The notes beneath the pieces are model-generated. The model was not told where the DNA came from. It ran no database searches and was given only the letters and a program-made list of their open reading frames with translations. The translations under genes and the position numbers were made by a program. From Roseicella sp. DB1501 (GTDB lineage Bacteria; Pseudomonadota; Alphaproteobacteria; Acetobacterales; Acetobacteraceae), in assembly GCF_013112485.1 (NCBI RefSeq), contig NZ_JABFHG010000001.1, positions 124,001-188,000 of the forward strand: a DNA stretch of 64,000 nt, in the 5' to 3' direction. Of the stretch, positions 25,013 to 34,506 are shown in pieces. The number at the start of each line of letters is the position of its first letter. The first letter of the stretch is position 1.

Positions 25013-25399
25013 ATGAATCTGGTCTCGGGCATGTCCGGATGCCGGGCCTTCACGGTCCGGCCGGTCGCTGCCGCGTTCGGTGGGCTACTCCTCCTCGCCG
25101 GCTGCGGCGGGATGCGGGAGACGCCGGCCGCCGCGCCTCTCCCGCCGGTGGCGGCGGCCCCGCGGGATGGCCTCGGCCAGTTCCTCGGCGGCGCCGCCCA
25201 GGGCCAGAGTGGCCGGGTCGTGCTCGCCGATGGCGGCATGGCGCAGATGCAGGTCGTGCGCAGCTACGCCGCGGCGAGCGGCCGCGAATGCCGCGAGGTA
25301 CTGGTCGGCGCCGGCCGGTCGAGCCTCTACTGCCGATCCGAGCAGGGCTGGACGACGACGCGTCCGCTGCTGCTGGGAAGCGGCGCGGCGCGGCCGTGA
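25013..25399 (+). CDS. Lipoprotein at head of polysaccharide export operon
   Basis: A 128-residue predicted lipoprotein. The signal ends in AAAFGGLLLLAGC, lipobox LAGC with Cys33 from the first ATG. The mature part is Ala/Pro/Gly-rich, then ends in a compact domain (VVRSYAAASGRECREVLVGA, SLYCRSEQGWTTTRPLL) with two Cys that may form a disulfide, as in DVU3141-like surface proteins. GGAGG lies ten bases before the ATG. Its stop overlaps the permease GTG (GTGA), tying it to polysaccharide export. Confidence 0.7.
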   Translation: MNLVSGMSGCRAFTVRPVAAAFGGLLLLAGCGGMRETPAAAPLPPVAAAPRDGLGQFLGGAAQGQSGRVVLADGGMAQMQVVRSYAAASGRECREVLVGAGRSSLYCRSEQGWTTTRPLLLGSGAARP

Positions 25400-26193
25400 G
25401 CGAGGCGATCGGGCCGCAGGCGAGCCTGTGGTCCTGCTTCCGGATCCAGACGCGGGTGATCGGGGCGCTGATGCTGCGCGAGATGGGCACGCGCTTCGGC
25501 CGCGACAATCTCGGCTATGTCTGGCTGTTCCTCGAGCCGATGATGCTCGGCGGCGCGATCGGCGCCATCCACCACGTGACCGGCCACTCGCTACCGGGCG
25601 GGCTGGAGCCCTTCACCTTCTGGGTGATCGGCTACATCCCCTACTACCTGTTCCGCGGCATCGTGAACCGCGCGCCCGCCGGCATCGTCGGCAACCAGTC
25701 GCTGCTCTACCATCGCCGGATCACGGTGTTCGACATCATGCTGTCGCGGCACCTGCTCGAGGGCGCCGCGGTGGGAACCGCGCTCGCCGGCTACATCCTC
25801 CTCTTCGGCGCGACCGCCAACATCTGGCCGGCGGAGCCCGGCAAGATGGTGCTCGGCATGGCGCTAATGCTCGGCCTGTCGCACGGCATCGCGCTGCTGA
25901 TCGCGGCCGGCAGCGTCTACACCGAGCTGTTCGACCGCATCACCCATCTCGCCACCTATCTCTCGATCAGCTTCACCGGCGCCTTCTTCATGGTGTTCTG
26001 GCTGCCGACCGAGATGCAGAAGGCGGTGCTGACGATCCCGACCGTCCACTGCTTCGAGCTGGTGCGGAACGGGCTCTACGGCACCCTCGTGCCGACCAGC
26101 TTCGACATCCCCTACGTGACCGGCTGGGTCGCGGCGCTCAACATGCTCGGCATGGCGGCGCTGCGGAAGGCGCGGCGGCACCTGATCGTCTGA
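25396..26193 (+). CDS. Capsule polysaccharide ABC exporter permease (KpsM-like)
   Basis: Inner-membrane subunit of an ABC-2 polysaccharide exporter (265 residues). LMLREMGTRFGRDNLGYVWLF is the standard cytoplasmic N-terminus of KpsM/Wzm proteins, followed by six hydrophobic helices and a C-terminal helix ending AALRKARRHLIV. The GTG start lies in the lipoprotein stop overlap. The ATPase gene begins five bases after the stop. It should move the finished glycan-lipid across the inner membrane. Confidence 0.9.
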   Translation: MSEAIGPQASLWSCFRIQTRVIGALMLREMGTRFGRDNLGYVWLFLEPMMLGGAIGAIHHVTGHSLPGGLEPFTFWVIGYIPYYLFRGIVNRAPAGIVGNQSLLYHRRITVFDIMLSRHLLEGAAVGTALAGYILLFGATANIWPAEPGKMVLGMALMLGLSHGIALLIAAGSVYTELFDRITHLATYLSISFTGAFFMVFWLPTEMQKAVLTIPTVHCFELVRNGLYGTLVPTSFDIPYVTGWVAALNMLGMAALRKARRHLIV

Positions 26194-26197
26194 CGCC

Positions 26198-26845
26198 ATG
26201 ATCCGCCTGCACGACGTCCACAAGAGCTACCCGACGCATTTCGGCGCCAAGGAGGTGCTGCGCGGCGTCGACATCACCTTCGAGCCGGGCGAGAAGGTCG
26301 GCATCCTCGGCCGCAACGGCGCCGGCAAGTCGACGCTGCTGCGCCTGATCGCCGGCGTCGAGCATCCGAACAGCGGCTGGATCGAGCGCCGGATGAGCGT
26401 CTCCTGGCCGCTCGGCTTCGCGGGCGCCATGCATTACAGCATCTCAGGCGCCGACAATGCCCGCTTCCTCGCCCGGATCTACGACAAGCCGATCCGGGAG
26501 ACGGTGGAGTTCGTCGAGAATTTCGCCGATCTCGGGCACTACTTCCGCATGCCGGTCCGGACCTACTCCTCCGGCATGATCGTGCGCCTCGGCTTCTCGC
26601 TGTCCCTGGCCGTGCAGTTCGACTGCTACCTCGTCGACGAGGCGATCGCGGTCGGCGACAGCCGCTTCGCGGAGCGGGCGCGCGCGGCACTGGCCGACCT
26701 CAATGCGCGCGCCTCCCTGCTGCTCGTCTCGCATCAGGCCGAGACCGTGCGCGCCTTCTGCAAGACCGCAGCAATCCTCCAGGATGGCAGGTTGATTCGT
26801 TATGACGATCTGGACCAAGCGATCGCAGCCTACCAGGCTGCCTGA
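26198..26845 (+). CDS. Capsule polysaccharide ABC exporter ATPase (KpsT-like)
   Basis: Nucleotide-binding subunit for the KpsM-like permease (215 residues). MIRLHDVHKSYPT opens the domain; Walker A is GRNGAGKST, the signature motif is the degenerate YSSGM usual in KpsT, Walker B is CYLVDEAIAVGD, and the switch His is in LLLVSHQ. KpsT proteins are short and lack a carbohydrate-binding C-terminal domain, as here, which implies no O-antigen-type chain-end recognition. The end overlaps the next gene by 44 bases. Confidence 0.92.
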   Translation: MIRLHDVHKSYPTHFGAKEVLRGVDITFEPGEKVGILGRNGAGKSTLLRLIAGVEHPNSGWIERRMSVSWPLGFAGAMHYSISGADNARFLARIYDKPIRETVEFVENFADLGHYFRMPVRTYSSGMIVRLGFSLSLAVQFDCYLVDEAIAVGDSRFAERARAALADLNARASLLLVSHQAETVRAFCKTAAILQDGRLIRYDDLDQAIAAYQAA

Positions 26846-28004
26846 GGCCGCCATCGATCCGGCCGGCTGGTCCGGTCCGGTGCCGATGCCGGGCCTGCTG
26901 GTGCGCGCCCGGCGCTTCGCGCGCCGCAACGCCTTCAAGCTGATGGTGCTGCTGCCGACCCTGCTGGCCGCGATCTACCTCTTCGGCATCGCGGCCCCGC
27001 AATTCGAGACCGAGGCCCGCTTCCTCGTCCGCGGCCGATCCAGCGGCGGCGGCGGCGGGGCCGGGGCGCTGGCCGAGATGGCGCAGGGCTCCGGCTTCAA
27101 GCCGGCCTCCGAGGACGCCATGGGCGTGCGCGACTACCTGGAATCGCACGACGCCGTCGCGGCGCTGCGCCAGCGCGTGCCGGTGATTGAGATCTTCCGC
27201 CGCCCGGAGGCCGACGCGCTGGCCCGGCTGTGGTGGTCGGACCCGACCGCCGAGCGGCTGCTCGACTACTTCAAGCGCATGGCGAGCGCCGAATACGACA
27301 CGACGAGCGGCATCACGACGCTGCGGGTCCGCAGCTTCCGCTCCGAGGATTCGCGCCTGATCGCGCAGAACCTGCTGGGGCTGTCCGAGGAGCTGGTCAA
27401 CCGGCTGAACCTGCGCATGCAGGAGGACGGGCTGCGCGTCGCACGCGACGACGTCGCCCGCGCCGAGACCCGGCTGAAGACCATCCAGCTCGAGGTCGGC
27501 CGGTTCCGCGAGCGCGAGCGGTCGGTCGACCCGACCCGCTCGGCCGGCCTCACCCTCGAGAATATCGGCAAGCTGGAAGGGGCGCTGGCCCAGGCCCGCG
27601 CCGATCTGGCGGAGGCGCAGCGCTTCTCCCGCCCCGACAGCCCCTCCCTGCTGCCGCTCCGCAACAAGGTCGCGGCGCTGACCGGCCAGGTGGTCGAGGA
27701 GCGGCACCGGCTCGGCAGCACCAGCGAGGGCGTGTCGCAGCAGGTTGGCGAGTTCGAGCGGCTGAGCGTGGAGCGCGAGCTCGCCCTCAGTCAGCTCGCC
27801 TCGGCCAATGCCTCGCTCGAGCGCGCCCGCGCCGATGCGCAGCGCCAGCAGATCTTCCTGCTGCGCGTCGTCGAGCCGAACCTGGCGGAATACGCGCGCT
27901 ATCCCAAGGCGACCCTGACCACCCTCTACATTTTCATCTGCCTGTCGGTCCTCTACGGGCTGGCCTGGCTGCTCATTGCAGGAATGCGGGAACATGCGTC
28001 CTAA
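26802..28004 (+). CDS. Polysaccharide export inner-membrane protein (KpsE-like)
   Basis: Periplasmic adaptor of the polysaccharide co-polymerase type (400 residues). An N-terminal membrane helix (KLMVLLPTLLAAIYLFGIA) follows a positively charged stretch; the long periplasmic part is helical and coiled-coil-like (DDVARAETRLKTIQLEVGRF, LEGALAQARADLAEAQRF); a C-terminal helix LYIFICLSVLYGLAWLLIAG returns to the membrane. This is the KpsE/CtrB layout. The 44-base overlap with the ATPase gene is unusually long; MPGLLVRARR about 27 codons on is an alternative start. Confidence 0.88.
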   Translation: MTIWTKRSQPTRLPEAAIDPAGWSGPVPMPGLLVRARRFARRNAFKLMVLLPTLLAAIYLFGIAAPQFETEARFLVRGRSSGGGGGAGALAEMAQGSGFKPASEDAMGVRDYLESHDAVAALRQRVPVIEIFRRPEADALARLWWSDPTAERLLDYFKRMASAEYDTTSGITTLRVRSFRSEDSRLIAQNLLGLSEELVNRLNLRMQEDGLRVARDDVARAETRLKTIQLEVGRFRERERSVDPTRSAGLTLENIGKLEGALAQARADLAEAQRFSRPDSPSLLPLRNKVAALTGQVVEERHRLGSTSEGVSQQVGEFERLSVERELALSQLASANASLERARADAQRQQIFLLRVVEPNLAEYARYPKATLTTLYIFICLSVLYGLAWLLIAGMREHAS

Positions 28005-29748
28005 CCTCGGAATTGCAGCGCTCGCCGGGCTGATCGCCGCCGTCCCGGCATCGGCCCAGACGCCGATGCAGTACGTGCAGCAGATGCAGTCGCTCGGCAC
28101 CGCCTCGCGGCTCGCCTCGCCGCCCTCGGCCGCGCCGGACGTGCAATCGGCGCAGACCCTGGTCGGCGGCAGCGGCGGCGTGGTGGTGAACCGCGCCGGC
28201 ACCGCGACCCAGTCCGAGGGCGGGCCGATCGTCAGCGGCCCGCTCGGCGACGACAACCGCGCCTCCGGCGCCACCGCCGTCTTCGGCGCCTCGCTCTTCA
28301 CGCGGGAGGCGACGGCGGTCAGCGACGCCCCCAACCCGAACTACGTGCTGGTGCCCGGCGACCGCGTCTCGGTCCGGGTCTGGGGCGCGGTGGAGGCGGA
28401 GGTGGTCGACCAGGTCGATCCCTCCGGCATGCTCTTCCTCCCCAATATCGGCCCGATCCGCGTCGCCGGCATCCGCGCCGGCGACCTGCAGGCGGCGGTG
28501 CGCTCCGAGGTGCAGAAGGTCTACACCAACCAGGTGCAGGCCTATGCCACGCTGCTCTCGACGCAGCGGATCGGCGTCTTCGTCACCGGCTTCGTGCGCA
28601 CCCCCGGCCGCTTCGCCGGCTCGGCCGCCGACAGCGTGGTGGACTTCCTGGTGCGGGCCGGCGGCGTCGATGCCGGGCGCGGCTCCTACCGCGAGATCGC
28701 GGTGCAGCGCGGCGGCCGGGCCATCGCCAATATCGACCTCTACCGCTTCCTGCTCGACGGCCGCCTGCCGCCGCTGCGGCTGCAGGAGGGCGACACGCTG
28801 GTGGTCGCCCGGCAGCGCGCCGTGGTCGGCGCCGACGGCGCCGTGCGCAACAACTACCTCTTCGAGGTGCCGGCCCGCGCCATGACCGGACGCGAGCTGA
28901 TCGAATATGCCCGTCCCCTCCCCTCCGCCACCAATGCGGTGGTGAAGGGCACGCGCAACGGCCAGCCCTTCTCGCGCTACGTCACGCTGGCCGAGGTGCC
29001 CGGCCTCGTGCTGCAGGACCAGGACACGGTGAGCTTCATCACCGACAGCCCGGCCCGCACCGTGCGCGTCACGGTGGAGGGCAGCCGCATCGGCCCCTCG
29101 GTGCTGGTCGCCGACCGCGACGCGCAGCTCTGCCAGATGCTCGACTACATCGCCGTCGACCCGGTGCTGGCGGATACCCGCTCGGTCTTCCTGCTGCGGC
29201 CCTCGGTGGCGATGCAGCAGCGCCGCGCCATCGACGAGGCGCTGGACCGGCTGGAGCGGCAGCTCTTCATGGCGGTCTCGCCGACCACCGGCGTCGCCGC
29301 CATCCGGGCGAGCGAGGCGAACCTCGTCTCCTCCTACATCCAGCGCGCCCGCCGCACCCAGCCGGAGGGGCGGCTGGTGGTGATGGACACCCAAGGCCAG
29401 TGCGCGCCGGTGCGGCTGGAGGATGGCGACGTCATCGTCATCCCCGAGCGGTCGCAGACGGTGCTCGTCGCCGGCGAGGTCACGGCGCCGCGGGCGGTGG
29501 TCTGGCGGCCGGAGCTGCGGCTGGCGGATTACGTGAAATCGGCCGGCGGCTACACGCCGCGCGGCAGCGACAGCTCGCTGATGATCCGCCGGGCGAGCGG
29601 CGAGCTGCTGCTCGACCCGCAGGAGGTGCCGCGGCCGGGCGACGAGCTCATCGTCCTGCCCCGCCTCGATCCCAAGATCTTCCAGATCGGCAGCGACCTG
29701 CTCGGCCTGATCTACCAGATCGCGGTGGCGACGCGCGTCTTCCTCTGA
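27994..29748 (+). CDS. Polysaccharide export outer-membrane protein (Wza/KpsD-like)
   Basis: Outer-membrane polysaccharide export protein with SLBB domains (584 residues). A Sec signal (MRPNLGIAALAGLIAAVPAS, then AQTP) is followed by the Poly_export block NYVLVPGDRVSVRVWGAVEA and GMLFLPNIGPIRVAG, then repeated SLBB/DUF3868-like units (FVTGFVRTPGRFAGSAADSV, RVTVEGSRIGPSVLVADRDA, LVAGEVTAPRAVVWRPELRL). It lacks a lipobox, unlike Wza, and matches the longer KpsD form. The start overlaps the KpsE gene by 11 bases. A terminator follows. Confidence 0.9.
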   Translation: MRPNLGIAALAGLIAAVPASAQTPMQYVQQMQSLGTASRLASPPSAAPDVQSAQTLVGGSGGVVVNRAGTATQSEGGPIVSGPLGDDNRASGATAVFGASLFTREATAVSDAPNPNYVLVPGDRVSVRVWGAVEAEVVDQVDPSGMLFLPNIGPIRVAGIRAGDLQAAVRSEVQKVYTNQVQAYATLLSTQRIGVFVTGFVRTPGRFAGSAADSVVDFLVRAGGVDAGRGSYREIAVQRGGRAIANIDLYRFLLDGRLPPLRLQEGDTLVVARQRAVVGADGAVRNNYLFEVPARAMTGRELIEYARPLPSATNAVVKGTRNGQPFSRYVTLAEVPGLVLQDQDTVSFITDSPARTVRVTVEGSRIGPSVLVADRDAQLCQMLDYIAVDPVLADTRSVFLLRPSVAMQQRRAIDEALDRLERQLFMAVSPTTGVAAIRASEANLVSSYIQRARRTQPEGRLVVMDTQGQCAPVRLEDGDVIVIPERSQTVLVAGEVTAPRAVVWRPELRLADYVKSAGGYTPRGSDSSLMIRRASGELLLDPQEVPRPGDELIVLPRLDPKIFQIGSDLLGLIYQIAVATRVFL

Positions 29749-29769
29749 CGCGGCCGGCGCGCCTGATCG

Positions 29770-29805
29770 GAAGGGCCGGGACCGGCAGGTCCCGGCCCTT
29801 CTTGC
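29770..29805 (+). terminator. Intrinsic terminator after the exporter operon
   Basis: A perfect 14-base stem (GAAGGGCCGGGACC / GGTCCCGGCCCTTC) with a GGCA loop, followed by TTGCTG. It closes the lipoprotein-kpsM-T-E-D operon. The T-tract is short. Confidence 0.75.
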
Positions 29806-29935
29806 TGCTGGCCGGCGGGCGCGCCCGCGGCGGAGGCAGGCGAATGGGCCGGGGCGGCGAGCCGACCCGGAGGATGCAGCACCGAGCGATGGATCAGCCT
29901 CGGGCGGCGCCCGGACGGGCGCGCGGGCGCCGCCG

Positions 29936-32167
29936 TCAGTCGGCGGGCGTGGCGATGGCCCGCGGCTCGAGATAGGCGAGCCGCGCCGCGAGATCCTCCT
30001 CGCGGCAGGCCATCACGCTGCAGAGGCCGACCCGCTCGGCGCCAATGCCGGCGGCGCAGGCGGGATCGATGGCGATGACGAGGTCGCCCGCCCTCTCCGG
30101 CGGCAGCGCCAGCACGGCGATGATCCGCCCGCCGCCGGGGATCTCGAGGCGCTGCGTCACGGGCGCCGCGCCATCCTCCCGCCCGGCCCGCAGCAGGAGG
30201 AGGATCGGCTCCGCCGGCGCCTGGATCTCGAGATGGACCCGCAGCGCCGCGCCCGCCGCCTCGGCCGGCAGGGGCAGCCGCAGCCGGCTCTCGCCGGGCC
30301 GCGCCCAGCATCCCCAGCCTTCCAGGGCCGACCAGCCCTCGCCCTCGCGCATCGCATCGGCAAGCGCCATGGCGCGCAGCGGCGCGCTGCCCGGCAGCAG
30401 CGCGAGACGGTGCGACGCCCCGAGGGGCGGGGCGATGCGCGCGAGCGGCGGCGGCAGCGGCGGCGCTTCGCCGAGGGCGCTCTCCCGGCTGATCCGCGCC
30501 GCGATCTCCGCCCATCGGCGGGGCCGGAACTGCGCCGCCACGCGCTGCTCCAGCGCGGCGCGATGCGCCGCATCGGTGCTGAGGCGCCAGACCTGCTCGA
30601 CCAGATCGGGCTCGCTGTTCGGCGCGAAGAAGACCGCGCCCGCCGCGCCCGACTCCCGCAGGCCGGAATGCTCCGGCACCAGCGCCACCTTGCCATGCGC
30701 CAGGCTCTCGGTGACCGGCAGCCCCCAGCCCTCGTAGAAGCTGTTGTAGAGGGTGAAGAGGCAGCCGCGGTAGAGCGCCGCCAGCACCGTGTCCGGGATG
30801 TCGTGCAGCAGGTGTACCTTGGCGCGCAGGATGTCGGAGCGGGCCTGCAGCCGCAGCGCCTCCTCCGCCAGCCAGCCTCGCTTGCCGACGCAGACCAGGT
30901 CCGGCACGCGCTCCGCACCATGCCGGCGCACCAGGCTCAGCCAGGCCTGGAAGACCAGCAGGTGGTTCTTCCGCGATTCGATGGTGCCGACGAAGAGGAT
31001 GAAGGGCCGGCCATCGGCGAGCCGCGACGGCAACGCGCCGGGCTCGACTGCATCCGGCGCGGCATCCAGCGGCACGACGCTGCTCGGGATCTCGAGTCCC
31101 GGCAGCAGCGCCCGCTGCAGCCGCCGGAAGTCGGCCGCGGTGCAGGCTGAGTTGACCAGCACGCGATCGGCATGCAGGCAGAGGCCGGCGAACCAGCGCG
31201 CGAATTCCTCGATCAGCCCCTCGGCGCAGTGCTCCGGCACGATCAGCGGGATGCAGTCGTGCAGGAAGGGGATGTAGCGGATGCCGAAGCGCGCCTTCGC
31301 CTGCCGTACCCGCGACAGGTAGTCCGGCAGCCACCAGGAGGTGCCGAGATTGACGAGCGCCGCCCCGGGGGCGAAGTCGAGCACCGTGCCGCCCTGGACT
31401 GCCTGCTGCGTCGCGGCGACCACCGCCTCCCAGGCGGGATCGGCGGTGTCGATGCCGGTCGCGGATAGGCGCGCCAGCTCGAGGAAGAGCGCCGCCGGCA
31501 CCAGGCGCCAGGCCCCGGCCGCGGGATCGAAGGCGCAGACCAGCGCCGGCGCCGCCTCGCCCTGCAGGGCCTCGCGGATGACGTTGAGCTGCACCCGCTG
31601 GATGCCCGTCGGGGCGCGGTTGTGGCGCACATAGTCGAGCAGGTCGGAGGCATCGAAGAGGAGCGCATCGGCGCCGACACGACTGCTCGCCGCCGGTCCG
31701 GCGGTGACCGGGCTGGCTGGCGGCATCGCCACGGAGTCCGGTCCGGTCGGCGCGTCGTCGACGGGCGCGCCGAACAATTCGTGCCGGGCGCCGGGATTGC
31801 CGGGGTCGAGGCTGAGCGCGCGGGCATAGGCATCGGTCGCCTCCTCCTGCCGCCCCAGCAGCTTCAGCGCATGGCCGAGCTGCAGCTGGATGTCGCTGTC
31901 CTGCGGCAGCAGCTTCTCCGCCGCGCGGTAGCAGACCAGCGCCCCGCGCGGATCGCCGAGCTCCTTCAGGCAATGCCCGTACTGGACCATGATCGGCGCG
32001 TCGTCGCGACATACGGCGAGATAGGCGCCATAGGCTTCCGCGGCATCGGCCCAGGCACGTGCGTCGCGCAGCCGGTCGCCCTTCTCCCGCATGGCATCAA
32101 GCCCGGACCGCGCCTCGCCCCCGGACCGCACTTCGTCCAAGACTGCATCCTGCAGCGGCATGTCCAT
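29936..32167 (-). CDS. Family 4-type glycosyltransferase with N-terminal TPRs
   Basis: A 743-residue fusion. Residues about 25-135 form three TPR units (AWADAAEAYGAYLAVCRDDA, GALVCYRAAEKLLPQDSD, EATDAYARALSLDPGNPGA). The middle is a GT-B glycosyltransferase: GIRYIPFLHDCIPLIVPEH, ADRVLVNSACTAADFRRL, RPFILFVGTIESRKNHLLVF, and the donor-site YNSFYEGWGLPVTESLAHGK. The C-terminal 180 residues look like a separate beta-rich domain of unknown role. AGGATT precedes the ATG. Expected to build the glycan exported by the neighbouring KpsMTED genes. Confidence 0.85.
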   Translation of the reverse strand: MDMPLQDAVLDEVRSGGEARSGLDAMREKGDRLRDARAWADAAEAYGAYLAVCRDDAPIMVQYGHCLKELGDPRGALVCYRAAEKLLPQDSDIQLQLGHALKLLGRQEEATDAYARALSLDPGNPGARHELFGAPVDDAPTGPDSVAMPPASPVTAGPAASSRVGADALLFDASDLLDYVRHNRAPTGIQRVQLNVIREALQGEAAPALVCAFDPAAGAWRLVPAALFLELARLSATGIDTADPAWEAVVAATQQAVQGGTVLDFAPGAALVNLGTSWWLPDYLSRVRQAKARFGIRYIPFLHDCIPLIVPEHCAEGLIEEFARWFAGLCLHADRVLVNSACTAADFRRLQRALLPGLEIPSSVVPLDAAPDAVEPGALPSRLADGRPFILFVGTIESRKNHLLVFQAWLSLVRRHGAERVPDLVCVGKRGWLAEEALRLQARSDILRAKVHLLHDIPDTVLAALYRGCLFTLYNSFYEGWGLPVTESLAHGKVALVPEHSGLRESGAAGAVFFAPNSEPDLVEQVWRLSTDAAHRAALEQRVAAQFRPRRWAEIAARISRESALGEAPPLPPPLARIAPPLGASHRLALLPGSAPLRAMALADAMREGEGWSALEGWGCWARPGESRLRLPLPAEAAGAALRVHLEIQAPAEPILLLLRAGREDGAAPVTQRLEIPGGGRIIAVLALPPERAGDLVIAIDPACAAGIGAERVGLCSVMACREEDLAARLAYLEPRAIATPAD

Positions 32168-32430
32168 TTCTGAATCCTAATGATGCCGGCACCGCGGCGG
32201 AAAATGGCGCCGTTGGGCAGTGGACGCGCGGTTCCGCTTACCTCTTCATGAATGCGACCCTCTCGCGCCGCAATCGCAACAACGCGATGACACCGCCTCA
32301 CCGATTAACCGCGCGATAACCATTCCCCGGCATCGCACTGCATGCCGCTTCCAGGGATCGGGTGCAGCGGGCGCCGGCCGGCGCCGGCATCCCATGTCGG
32401 ATCGGCGATGGCGAGCGATGGAGATCGAAT
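32168..32430. promoter_or_regulatory. Divergent intergenic region between glycosyltransferase genes
   Basis: A 263-base gap with a locally AT-richer core around 32300-32325 (CCGATTAACCGCGCGATAACC). It should hold the promoters of both flanking glycosyltransferase genes. No specific -35/-10 pair or known regulator site could be named. Confidence 0.35.
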
Positions 32431-33810
32431 ATGACGCGTCCCGCCCGGGTATTCCTGGATGGCTACAATCTCGCGCTCAGCCAGGGCACGGGCGTCGCGA
32501 CCTATGCGCGCAACCTGAGCTTCGCCCTCGGCCGCCTCGGTCATGAGGTCGGCGTGCTCTACGGCACCCGCGCCGCGCCCTCCACCGCCGAGCTGATCCG
32601 CGAGATCGCCTTCTTCGACGAGCGCGTCGGCGCCCCGCCGAAATGGCTCGTCGCCCTGCGCCGCACGCGCCGCCTGCTGCGCGCGCCATTCGGCGAGCTC
32701 GGCGTGCCGGTGCCGATCACCGGGAGGGTGGTGTCGACCACCTTCCGCGATCGCCTGCCGCATTTCGACGAGATCTGGAACACCCAGGACCTGTTCCAGC
32801 AATCCTTCATGCATCAACGCATCTTTGGCACCCGCCTCGCCGTCGACATCCCGGCGACGCCGCAGCTGATGCACTGGACCTATCCGCTGGCGCTGCGGGC
32901 GCGCGGCGCGCGCAACATCTACACCATGCACGACCTGGTGCCGCTGCGGCTGCCCTACACCACCCTCGACAACAAGCGCCGCTACTTCCGCCTCAACCGC
33001 ATGCTCGGCAAGGTCGCGGACCACATCGTCACCGTCTCCGAGGCCTCGAAGCGGGACATCGTCTCCCTCCTCGGCGTGCCCGAGGAGCGAGTCACCAACA
33101 CCTATCAGGCGGTCGACATCCCGCGTCGGCTGCGCGACCTGCCGATGGAGCAGGTCCAGGCCGAGATCAGCGGCAGCTTCGGCCTGGAGGCGGGAAAATA
33201 CTGGCTGTTCTTTGGCGCCATCGAGCCGAAGAAGAATGTCGGCCGGCTGATCCAGGCCTATCTCGCCAGCAATGTCGAGGGGCCGCTCGTGATCGTCGGC
33301 AAGAAGGCTTGGAAGTCGGAGGAGGAGCTGCGGCTGCTGCACGACGACCATGTGCGCTACCTCGTGCAGGAAGGCTCCGTCCTGCGCACGCGGCACCGTG
33401 TCATGCTGCTCGACTACGCGCCCTTCCGCCTGCTGGTGAACCTGATCCGCGGCGCGCGGGCGGTGCTCTTCCCCTCGCTCTACGAGGGCTTCGGCCTGCC
33501 GGCGCTGGAATCCATGCTGCTGGGCACGCCGGTGATCACCTCCAACACCGCCTCCATGCCGGAAGTGGTGGGCGATGCGGCGCTGAAGGTCGATCCCTAC
33601 GACATCTCCGACCTGGTGCAGGCGATCCGGGCGATCGACCGCGACCCGGCGCTGCGCGCCCGCCTCGCCGATGCCGGTCCGCGCCAGGCGACGCAGTTCA
33701 GCCCGGAGCGCTATGCGGCGCGGCTCGAGGCGCTCTATGCCCGGCTCGGCGTGCCGGCCGGGACCGCGCAGGCCGGCGGCGCGCCGGAGATGCGCATGGC
33801 CGCGGAGTAG
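32431..33810 (+). CDS. Family 4-type glycosyltransferase
   Basis: GT-B fold glycosyltransferase (459 residues) using a nucleotide sugar. The N-terminal half has [20 protein letters not shown], the acceptor-side loop typical of the family, and [18 protein letters not shown]. The donor half has [40 protein letters not shown] and [20 protein letters not shown], with the EX7E pattern. GGAG lies nine bases before the chosen ATG. Its linkage specificity cannot be deduced. It starts the second transcription unit of the polysaccharide locus. Confidence 0.88.
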   Translation: MTRPARVFLDGYNLALSQGTGVATYARNLSFALGRLGHEVGVLYGTRAAPSTAELIREIAFFDERVGAPPKWLVALRRTRRLLRAPFGELGVPVPITGRVVSTTFRDRLPHFDEIWNTQDLFQQSFMHQRIFGTRLAVDIPATPQLMHWTYPLALRARGARNIYTMHDLVPLRLPYTTLDNKRRYFRLNRMLGKVADHIVTVSEASKRDIVSLLGVPEERVTNTYQAVDIPRRLRDLPMEQVQAEISGSFGLEAGKYWLFFGAIEPKKNVGRLIQAYLASNVEGPLVIVGKKAWKSEEELRLLHDDHVRYLVQEGSVLRTRHRVMLLDYAPFRLLVNLIRGARAVLFPSLYEGFGLPALESMLLGTPVITSNTASMPEVVGDAALKVDPYDISDLVQAIRAIDRDPALRARLADAGPRQATQFSPERYAARLEALYARLGVPAGTAQAGGAPEMRMAAE

Positions 33811-33861
33811 CGCAGAGCCCGACCGGACGAGGAGACTCCGGGACGACGGACCGGAGCCCGC

Positions 33862-34506
33862 ATGGGGAACGACAGCGTGGACAGCGCCACCGACAGCCGG
33901 CATTTCGCCGCCACCGAGCTGCTCGGCGGCGAGGACCACGACTTCGTCGTCAACCTCTACCTCGCCCTTCTCGGCCGCTGGCCGGATGCCGTCGGCTACC
34001 GGCACTACCGGGACGCCATTGCCGGCCAGCCGGAGCGGCGGCTCGCCATGCTGCGCGAGATGGCGAGCTCGGCCGAGGCGGGCCGCTACGGGACGCGGAT
34101 CGGCTTCGAGGACGCCCCGCCCCTGCCGCCGGGGCCGCATCGGGTCCTCGCCCTCTCCCTGTCGCTGCGCACCGAATGGCTGCAGCGTGAAGTGGCCCGG
34201 CTGCAAGAGGCGACGGGGCTGCTCACCGGGGCCGGCCCGGCCGGTGCGCTGATCGAGGCGCGCGACGCGGCGCTGCATTTCGAGATCAACGCCTTGCGGC
34301 GCGAGGTGACGGAGCGCCTCGACGGGTTGCTAGGACCGGCCCCGGGGGAGGCCGCGGCGGGGCGCGACGCGGCGGTGGAGGCGCTGGCGCGGCTGGTCGC
34401 CGACCATGCCGGCACGCTGGTCGCGGCGGCGGAGGCAAAATTCGAGGCCCGGCTCCGGAGCCTGGAGGCGCGGCTCCTGGCCCTCGAAGCCCGGCCCGCC
34501 GCGTGA
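33862..34506 (+). CDS. DUF4214-containing protein
   Basis: A 214-residue soluble protein between two glycosyltransferase genes. DFVVNLYLALLGRWPDAVGY with RHYRDAIAGQPERRLAML is the DUF4214 core, a small helical domain often appended to glycosyltransferases and surface proteins. After residue 110 it continues as a long Ala/Glu/Arg-rich helix (FEINALRREVTERLD, FEARLRSLEARLLALEARP) likely to be a coiled coil. GGAGCCCGC precedes the ATG. It overlaps the next gene by four bases and could scaffold the transferases. Confidence 0.75.
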   Translation: MGNDSVDSATDSRHFAATELLGGEDHDFVVNLYLALLGRWPDAVGYRHYRDAIAGQPERRLAMLREMASSAEAGRYGTRIGFEDAPPLPPGPHRVLALSLSLRTEWLQREVARLQEATGLLTGAGPAGALIEARDAALHFEINALRREVTERLDGLLGPAPGEAAAGRDAAVEALARLVADHAGTLVAAAEAKFEARLRSLEARLLALEARPAA

